Source of the DNA: Firmicutes bacterium ZCTH02-B6
GTDB lineage: Bacteria > Bacillota > Limnochordia > Limnochordales > ZCTH02-B6
DNA length: 8,977 nucleotides
Reading direction: 5' to 3'
Assembly: GCA_002159155.1 (NCBI GenBank)
Contig: LZRQ01000143.1
Location: 1 to 8,977 of the forward strand
The notes under the pieces are model-generated. The model was not told the DNA's origin. It ran no database searches and was given only the letters and a program-made list of their open reading frames with translations. This document shows positions 1 through 4,076 of this stretch, one piece after another (the first letter of the stretch is position 1; each line of letters opens with the position of its first letter). The position numbers and the translations under genes are program-made.

Positions 1-172
1 GCATGACAGGCACTGTCGCGGCCGCTGCCAGGACCTCGCCCGCCGGCGCGGACTCGGTGGCGGTCGTGACCGTGTGCTGAGCGGGCCGGCCCAGCTGGCC
101 CAGCGCCCCCGCCAGCAGTACGGCGGCCGCGGCGATCGCCAGCGCTCGGCCTCGCAAAGACTTCAGGTGCAT
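1..172 (-). CDS. N-terminal part of a predicted exported protein, unknown function (cut by window edge)
   Basis: An open frame of 57 codons runs from an ATG at 172 off the left edge without a stop. A good ribosome binding site (GGGAGGGGG, about 8 bases upstream) supports the start. The N-terminus looks like a Sec signal peptide or membrane anchor: basic residues (K4, R7, R9), then an Ala/Leu-rich hydrophobic stretch at about residues 10-25, then a polar Thr/Ser/Ala-rich segment (HTVTTATESAPAG) typical of an extracytoplasmic linker. There is no cysteine, so no lipobox. Cleavage near AGA-LG or ALG-Q is possible but not decisive. It lies downstream of the tRNA-Arg gene, beyond a strong hairpin, so it probably has its own promoter; the nearest weak candidate is a TATTAT at 212-217 with no good -35. 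No family can be named from the visible part. Export is moderately sure; function is unknown. Confidence 0.6.
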   Translation of the reverse strand, partial: MHLKSLRGRALAIAAAAVLLAGALGQLGRPAQHTVTTATESAPAGEVLAAAATVPVM

Positions 173-282
173 GCCCGCCCCCTCCCGTCTGGTCTTTGTG
201 CAGCAGTTCCCATAATAGTTCGCCCCAGGGCCTTTCTATGCCTCCCAGGGGCGGCTGGCAACTTCTGCACCGCCGTGATGTG

Positions 283-317
283 GCAAAGCCCGGTGACGAA
301 CGTTCACCGGGCTTTGC
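283..317 (-). terminator. Terminator-like hairpin after tRNA-Arg
   Basis: A perfect 14-bp inverted repeat pairs 283-296 (gcaaagcccggtga) with 304-317 around a 7-base loop. It begins 2 bases past the CCA end of tRNA-Arg in the direction of transcription. The stem carries AAA and TTT at its base, as many intrinsic terminators do, but on the minus strand only CTTTGCC follows, so the U-run is short. Because the stem is symmetric it could work in either direction. It separates the tRNA unit from the exported-protein gene that starts at 172. Confidence 0.7.
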
Positions 318-319
318 AC

Positions 320-395
320 TGGCGTGCCTACCAGGATTCGAACCTGGGACCTCTTGCTCCGGAGGCAAGCGCTCTGTCCACTGAGCTATAGGCAC
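320..395 (-). tRNA. tRNA-Arg (anticodon CCG)
   Basis: The 76-base gene folds into a full cloverleaf. The acceptor stem GTGCCTA/TAGGCAC has 7 pairs and the D-stem is GCTC/GAGC. The anticodon stem CTTGC/GCAAG encloses the loop CTCCGGA, giving anticodon CCG at 360-362, which reads the CGG codon. The T-arm is CCAGG-TTCGAAT-CCTGG, the discriminator is G and CCA is encoded. CGG is expected to be common in this GC-rich genome. It follows tRNA-Glu by 83 bases with no convincing promoter between, so it is probably co-transcribed from the promoter at 576-604. Confidence 0.96.
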
Positions 396-478
396 ATTCG
401 CTTGGCGGGGTGTGGGAATCGCGCTGTGCGCACGACCCGTCAGGGCGCCGGGGACACAGGAACCGGGGGAACAAAAAA

Positions 479-554
479 TGGTGACCCCAACGGGATTCGA
501 ACCCGTGCCGCCGCCTTGAAAGGGCGGTGTCCTAGGCCGCTAGACGATGGGGGC
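479..554 (-). tRNA. tRNA-Glu (anticodon TTC)
   Basis: The 76-base gene forms a cloverleaf with anticodon loop CTTTCAA (TTC at 518-520), anticodon stem CCGCC/GGCGG, D-stem GTCT/GGAC, T-arm ACGGG-TTCGAAT-CCCGT, discriminator A and encoded CCA. The 4-base variable loop and the U11-A24 and U13-G22 pairs fit tRNA-Glu identity features known from E. coli. The odd point is the acceptor stem: the 5' strand GCCCCCA faces TGGGGTC, leaving C2 opposite U71. Related genes usually read GGCCCCA here, giving a G-U pair. Either the tRNA carries a real mismatch or one base is miscalled in the G-run at 549-553. Six Ts directly follow the CCA. A near-consensus promoter lies just upstream. Confidence 0.95.
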
Positions 555-575
555 AAAAAGCGGCTTCCTCACGTT

Positions 576-604
576 ATTCTAGCGCGCCGCCGCTACGCTG
601 TCAA
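576..604 (-). promoter_or_regulatory. SigmaA-type promoter for tRNA-Glu/tRNA-Arg
   Basis: On the minus strand, -35 TTGACA (599-604) and -10 TAGAAT (576-581) are separated by exactly 17 bases. The -35 is perfect and the -10 is a 5/6 match. Transcription should start near 569, about 15 bases before the tRNA-Glu 5' end, leaving a short leader for RNase P. It lies after the hairpin at 659-693, so tRNA-Glu and tRNA-Arg look like a separate unit from tRNA-Asn and the CAT tRNA. Confidence 0.85.
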
Positions 605-658
605 ACCTTTGTTCAACGGCGACCTGCGTCAAAAATCCAGGTGCCCGGCAAACGGCAA

Positions 659-693
659 GCCCACCGGATCCCGGCGGCCATTTTCCGGTGGGC
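659..693 (-). terminator. Terminator-like hairpin after the CAT-anticodon tRNA
   Basis: A perfect 10-bp inverted repeat pairs gcccaccgga (659-668) with tccggtgggc (684-693), with a 15-base loop. It sits 6 bases past the CCA end of the tRNA at 700-775. On the minus strand the stem is followed by TTGCCGTTTGCC, a weak U-rich stretch. Its position between a tRNA end and the next promoter supports a terminator, though it could also be a processing or pausing structure. Confidence 0.55.
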
Positions 694-699
694 CTGGCG

Positions 700-775
700 T
701 GGTGGGCCCAGCAGGATTCGAACCTGCAACCCACGGATTATGAGTCCGCTGCTCTGACCGTTGAGCTATGGGCCC
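700..775 (-). tRNA. tRNA with CAT anticodon: probably tRNA-Ile2 (lysidine-modified), otherwise elongator tRNA-Met
   Basis: The 76-base gene folds fully: acceptor GGGCCCA/TGGGCCC, D-stem GCTC/GAGC, anticodon stem GCGGA/TCCGT with one G-U pair, loop CTCATAA (anticodon CAT at 740-742), T-arm GCAGG-TTCGAAT-CCTGC, discriminator A, encoded CCA. The full Watson-Crick pair at position 1-72 and the 8-base D-loop argue against an initiator tRNA. C4-G69 and C5-G68 are both present. In E. coli these pairs let TilS recognise tRNA-Ile2 and convert C34 to lysidine so that it reads AUA, while elongator tRNA-Met has different pairs there. I therefore favour Ile2, but loop and discriminator fit both. It lies 7 bases after tRNA-Asn and is co-transcribed with it. 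Confidence 0.93.
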
Positions 776-782
776 CGTCGAC

Positions 783-857
783 TGGCTCCTCGGGCAGGAT
801 TCGAACCTGCAACCACCCGGTTAACAGCCGGGCGCTCTACCGTTGAGCTACCGAGGA
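783..857 (-). tRNA. tRNA-Asn (anticodon GTT)
   Basis: The 75-base gene has acceptor TCCTCGG/CCGAGGA, D-stem GCTC/GAGC with a 7-base loop, anticodon stem CCCGG/CCGGG with loop CTGTTAA (GTT at 823-825), variable loop TGGTT, T-arm GCAGG-TTCGAAT-CCTGC, discriminator G and encoded CCA. All stems pair perfectly. It is the first tRNA of its unit, about 35 bases downstream of the predicted start site of the promoter at 900-929. Confidence 0.97.
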
Positions 858-899
858 TCGACATGCGATGTGTTTGCCCGGCGGGTTCACCGCGAACTC

Positions 900-929
900 A
901 TTATATGGTTCCCCCGCCGGCCCTGTCAA
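900..929 (-). promoter_or_regulatory. Consensus sigmaA-type promoter for tRNA-Asn unit
   Basis: On the minus strand, a perfect -35 TTGACA (924-929) and a perfect -10 TATAAT (900-905) are separated by 18 bases, in otherwise GC-rich DNA. The predicted start is near 893, upstream of tRNA-Asn. The -35 begins only about 25 bases past the rpoD stop codon. A weak 5-bp hairpin (935-939 with 945-949) lies between and might partly end the rpoD transcript. Confidence 0.87.
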
Positions 930-953
930 ACGCTCCCGCGCGGTGCGGGCTTC

Positions 954-2084
954 CTACTCCAGGAAGTCCTTCAACTTCTTGCTGCGGCTCGGGTGGCGCA
1001 GCTTCCGCAGCGCCTTGGCCTCGATCTGCCGGATACGCTCGCGGGTGACGCCAAACACTTGGCCGACCTCTTCCAACGTGCGCGCCCGGCCGTCGTCAAG
1101 ACCGAAACGCAACCGCAGCACCTTTTCCTCTCGGGGCGTCAGCGTGTCCAGGACGTCCTCGAGTTGCTCTTTCAGCATGAGATACGAGGCGGCCTCCGCG
1201 GGCGCAGGCGCCTCCTGGTCTTCGATGAAATCTCCCAGGTGGCTGTCCTCTTCCTCGCCGATGGGCGTCTCCAGCGATACAGGTTCCTGGGCGATCTTGA
1301 GGATCTCTCGCACCCGGTCCTCCGGCAACCCCATCCGCTCGGCGATCTCCGCCGGAGTCGGTTCCCGGCCCAGCTCCTGCAGCAGCTGGCGGGAGACCCG
1401 GATGAGCTTGTTAATGGTCTCCACCATATGCACCGGGATGCGGATAGTGCGGGCCTGATCAGCAATGGCCCTGGTGATGGCCTGCCGAATCCACCACGTG
1501 GCGTAAGTGCTGAACTTGAAGCCCTTGCGGTAGTCAAACTTCTCCACTGCCTTGAGGAGACCCAAGTTCCCCTCTTGGATCAAGTCGAGGAAAAGCATGC
1601 CGCGCCCTACGTAGCGCTTGGCGATGCTCACCACTAGTCGCAGGTTGGCCTCGGCAAGCCGCCGCTTGGCTTCCTCGTCGCCCTGCTCGATGCGCTTGGC
1701 TAGCTCCACTTCTTCCTCAGCCGAGAGGAGCGGCACGCGCCCGATCTCCTTGAGATACATGCGCACCGGGTCATCGAGGCCGATCCCTTCGGGCACGCTC
1801 AAGTCCAAGGACGCCAAGTCCGTGTCCGCGACCATGCCGTTGGCCGCGTCGTCCGCCTCGTCGGCAAACGCGTCCGCATCGGCGCTGTCCGGGATGACAT
1901 CGATACCCTGGCTCGCCAAGCGCTCGTAGACCTCGTCAATCTGCTCTGGGGAGAGCTCGACGTCCTGCAGCACGTCCATGATCTCCCGGTAGGTAAGCGC
2001 ACCGCGCTTCTTCCCCCGCTGCACCAGCTCATTGATGCTCTCCAACTCCGGGAGATTGGGTGTCTGCCCGTCCCGGTCCGTCAC
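954..2084 (-). CDS. rpoD: RNA polymerase primary sigma factor (sigmaA / sigma70)
   Basis: This 376-residue protein directs RNA polymerase to housekeeping promoters. A short region 1.1-like N-terminus (about 10-65) is followed by an acidic Ala/Asp linker (66-92), region 1.2 (DDPVRMYLKEIGRVPLL, 104-120) and region 2 with AEANLRLVVSIAKRYVGRG, GNLGLLKAVEKFDYRKGFKF and the -10-reading STYATWWIRQAITRAI at 192-207. Region 3 begins at RIPVHMVETINK (215-226). Region 4 holds the -35-reading helix-turn-helix TLEEVGQVFGVTRERIRQIE (336-355). The length matches Bacillus-type SigA and lacks the large insert of E. coli sigma70. The start is GTG at 2084 with AAGGGGGGAG about 6 bases upstream. It lies 30 bases after dnaG, as in the widespread dnaG-rpoD (macromolecular synthesis) operon. 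Identification is essentially certain; sigA is the usual symbol in Gram-positives. Confidence 0.98.
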   Translation of the reverse strand: MTDRDGQTPNLPELESINELVQRGKKRGALTYREIMDVLQDVELSPEQIDEVYERLASQGIDVIPDSADADAFADEADDAANGMVADTDLASLDLSVPEGIGLDDPVRMYLKEIGRVPLLSAEEEVELAKRIEQGDEEAKRRLAEANLRLVVSIAKRYVGRGMLFLDLIQEGNLGLLKAVEKFDYRKGFKFSTYATWWIRQAITRAIADQARTIRIPVHMVETINKLIRVSRQLLQELGREPTPAEIAERMGLPEDRVREILKIAQEPVSLETPIGEEEDSHLGDFIEDQEAPAPAEAASYLMLKEQLEDVLDTLTPREEKVLRLRFGLDDGRARTLEEVGQVFGVTRERIRQIEAKALRKLRHPSRSKKLKDFLE

Positions 2085-2114
2085 TTTGGGCTCCCCCCTT
2101 TCATACTTGCGCTT

Positions 2115-3953
2115 TCACGCACCAAACAGGTCGCTCCTTAACCTTTTATACTCCACCAACAGCCTGGCCAGCATACCGGCACCGGCCCCGCCCTCGACCT
2201 CCAGCGCCGAGAGCTGCCGCTCTAAGCTCGCCAGCCGTTGCCGGATACGCTCCTGCTTCAGGCTGTGCAACGCCTCCTGCCATGGCACCTCCGCGAGGGC
2301 GCCCTGCGCCCAGACCTCACGCAGCCAGTTGGCTTCAGCGGTGTCCGGCAAGCCCAGCAGCCATGCGGCTGGGTCTTGAACCGCCCCGGCTGGCCGTCCC
2401 GCCAGCAACCGCACAGCTCCTGCCACGACCGGGCTGGACCAGACGTCAGGCCCGTCCAATTCGGCTAGTACGCGCGCAGGACTGTCGCCTGCCAGGATAT
2501 GCCGAAGGACCACTTGTTCGGCACCGAGCAGGCGATCTCCTCCTGCGGCGCGCCCGCCGCGGGATGTCTGTTCGCCCTGCTCTCCAGGAAAACCTCTATT
2601 ATTATGACGGATTTTTCCCATCCTATGTCGCGCCGGCCCAGCGTGGTCGTTACCTGAGATCCTGGCCATCTCCACCCGCAGCGTGTCCATGGAAACGCCC
2701 AGCCGCCGGGCGACGAGTTCCATATACCCTTCCTGTTCTACGGCGCTTTCCACCTCGGCGATGACGGCCAACGCTGCCTCGACTGCCCTCGCTTTGGCCT
2801 CCACGCTGACGGCGCCGGTGACAGGAAGTACTTGCTGAAGCTTGTACTCCACCAGCGGCACGGCCCCCGCGACGGCCCGCGCCACCGCCTCCGGGCCGTG
2901 CCGGCGTGCAAACTCGTCGGGATCCTGCCCAATCGGTAGCTGCATGACAGCCACCCGCAGCCCGGCCTTCCGCAGGATGTCCAGCGTACGACGCGCCGCC
3001 GCCTGACCCGCCGCATCCGCGTCAAATGCGATCACTACCCGCTCGGCGACGCGCGCCAACGCCTGTGCCTGCATGTCCGTGAAAGCAGTGCCCAAGGACG
3101 CGACCACATTCGGAACACCGTGCTGGCACAAGCTGATACAGTCCATGTACCCTTCGACCACGATGACGACGCCGGTCTTCCGAGCGGCCTCCCGAGCCAG
3201 GTGCAGCCCGTAAAGCACCCGGCCTTTGCTGAACAGCGGCGTTTCCGGCGAGTTAAGATACTTGGGCGCCCCTGCCCTGTCCACCAGCAGCCGCCCGCCA
3301 AAGCCTATAACGCGTCCCGCCTGGTCCGCGATGGGGAACATCAGCCTTTCCCGAAACCGGGGGTAAGGCGGTCGCCCATCGCGCCCCGGCAGCAGCAGCC
3401 CCGCCTCGACGGCCAACTCTGGGCTGACGCCCTGCTTGGCGAGAAACCGGGCAAACACGTCCCCGGCCGGGGCAAATCCCAACTGGTAGCGCTCTACCAT
3501 GGCGGGCTGTATCGCCCGCCGCGCGAGGTAGTCGCGGGCGGCAGCGCCGGCGGGCCCATGCAGCATTTGGCGGAAAAACCCTGACGCGAGCCGATTGATT
3601 TCCAGCAGTTGCTGCCGCCTTCGCTCACGGGCGGCGTCAACCGGCGAATGGACAAGGCGCTCCAAATCGATGCCGGCCCGCTGGGCGAGCTGCTGCACCG
3701 CCTCGGAAAAGCTGATGCCGGTACGTTTCATCAAGAAAGCGAAGACGTCGCCGCCTGTCTGGCACCCGAAGCAATGGAACAACTGCTTGTCGGGGCTGAC
3801 AGTAAACGACGGCGTTTTCTCGGAGTGGAAGGGGCAGAGCCCTACGTAGTTGCGCCCGCTGGGGCGCAGAGAGACATACTGCCCAACGATCTCGACGATG
3901 TTGACGCGGCTTTTGATTTCGTCGATCAGTTGAGGAGAAAACCGCACGCCCAC
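2115..3953 (-). CDS. dnaG: DNA primase DnaG
   Basis: This 612-residue primase makes RNA primers for lagging-strand synthesis with the replicative helicase. The N-terminal CHC2 zinc domain has C40, H43, C61 and C64 (CPFH...HCFGC). The RNA polymerase core has RERLMFPIAD (201-210) and FGGR (218-221). The TOPRIM active site shows VVEGYMD (E267) and FDADAAG (D311, D313) as metal-binding acids, so the enzyme appears intact. A low-complexity linker (about 432-475) leads to a diverged C-terminal helicase-binding region. Length is usual for the family. The start is taken as GTG at 3953, with GGGAG 9 bases upstream; a second GTG at codon 3 would be too far from it. The ribosome binding site overlaps a hairpin (3965-3989). 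No promoter is obvious in the 123 bases upstream, so expression may come from ppdK read-through or a promoter inside ppdK. Confidence 0.98.
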   Translation of the reverse strand: MGVRFSPQLIDEIKSRVNIVEIVGQYVSLRPSGRNYVGLCPFHSEKTPSFTVSPDKQLFHCFGCQTGGDVFAFLMKRTGISFSEAVQQLAQRAGIDLERLVHSPVDAARERRRQQLLEINRLASGFFRQMLHGPAGAAARDYLARRAIQPAMVERYQLGFAPAGDVFARFLAKQGVSPELAVEAGLLLPGRDGRPPYPRFRERLMFPIADQAGRVIGFGGRLLVDRAGAPKYLNSPETPLFSKGRVLYGLHLAREAARKTGVVIVVEGYMDCISLCQHGVPNVVASLGTAFTDMQAQALARVAERVVIAFDADAAGQAAARRTLDILRKAGLRVAVMQLPIGQDPDEFARRHGPEAVARAVAGAVPLVEYKLQQVLPVTGAVSVEAKARAVEAALAVIAEVESAVEQEGYMELVARRLGVSMDTLRVEMARISGNDHAGPARHRMGKIRHNNRGFPGEQGEQTSRGGRAAGGDRLLGAEQVVLRHILAGDSPARVLAELDGPDVWSSPVVAGAVRLLAGRPAGAVQDPAAWLLGLPDTAEANWLREVWAQGALAEVPWQEALHSLKQERIRQRLASLERQLSALEVEGGAGAGMLARLLVEYKRLRSDLFGA

Positions 3954-3964
3954 CCTGTCCCACT

Positions 3965-3989
3965 CCCGGGCAAGCCTTCGGCGCCCGGG
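3965..3989 (-). promoter_or_regulatory. Hairpin overlapping the dnaG ribosome binding site
   Basis: The inverted repeat CCCGGGC (3965-3971) / GCCCGGG (3983-3989) is extended inward by GCC/GGC around a 3-base loop with a 2-base bulge. On the minus strand its 3' arm includes the three Gs of the dnaG Shine-Dalgarno-like GGGAG (3963-3967). The structure would partly hide that site. Translational control is an inference; the pairing is seen directly. Confidence 0.45.
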
Positions 3990-4018
3990 GACGGGATCCT
4001 TCCCTTACCCCAGGCGCG

Positions 4019-4050
4019 GCGGTGGGCCTCCCGATGGGGAGGCCCACCGC
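4019..4050 (-). terminator. Strong GC-rich hairpin between ppdK and dnaG
   Basis: A perfect inverted repeat pairs ggtgggcctccc (4021-4032) with 4037-4048, extended by two more pairs to 4019 and 4050, around a 4-base GATG loop. It starts 26 bases past the ppdK stop. No T-tract follows on either strand, so it is not a textbook intrinsic terminator. It may be a partial terminator, a 3'-end stabiliser of the upstream mRNA, or an attenuator setting dnaG-rpoD read-through. Confidence 0.5.
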
Positions 4051-4076
4051 GGCTCGCCAGCAGCAAACCCGCTGCG

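Noticed and set aside
74..391. Small + strand frames through the tRNA genes (for example the one containing RAYQDSNLGPLAPEASALS)
   Set aside because: These are the familiar false translations of antisense tRNA sequence (motifs such as DSNLGP or GFEPAT come from the T-arm), not proteins.
396..478. A separate promoter for tRNA-Arg (CTGACG-17-GATTCC)
   Set aside because: The -35 matches at 4 of 6 bases but the -10 at only 2 of 6. Co-transcription with tRNA-Glu is simpler.
283..693. The two perfect inverted repeats as mobile-element ends or repeat-family copies
   Set aside because: Their sequences differ, there are no target duplications or transposase, and each sits directly after a tRNA gene, where a terminator is expected.
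843..1637. A 264-codon + strand frame opposite rpoD
   Set aside because: It runs through the tRNA-Asn region and antisense to the conserved sigma regions, with no ribosome binding site or recognisable family: a compositional shadow.
2081..2104. A 7-codon minus-strand mini-frame (ATG ... TGA) ending across the rpoD GTG start
   Set aside because: It has no ribosome binding site of its own, and so short a frame in a 30-base gap is easily due to chance. Its overlap with the GTG could matter for coupling, but nothing else supports it.
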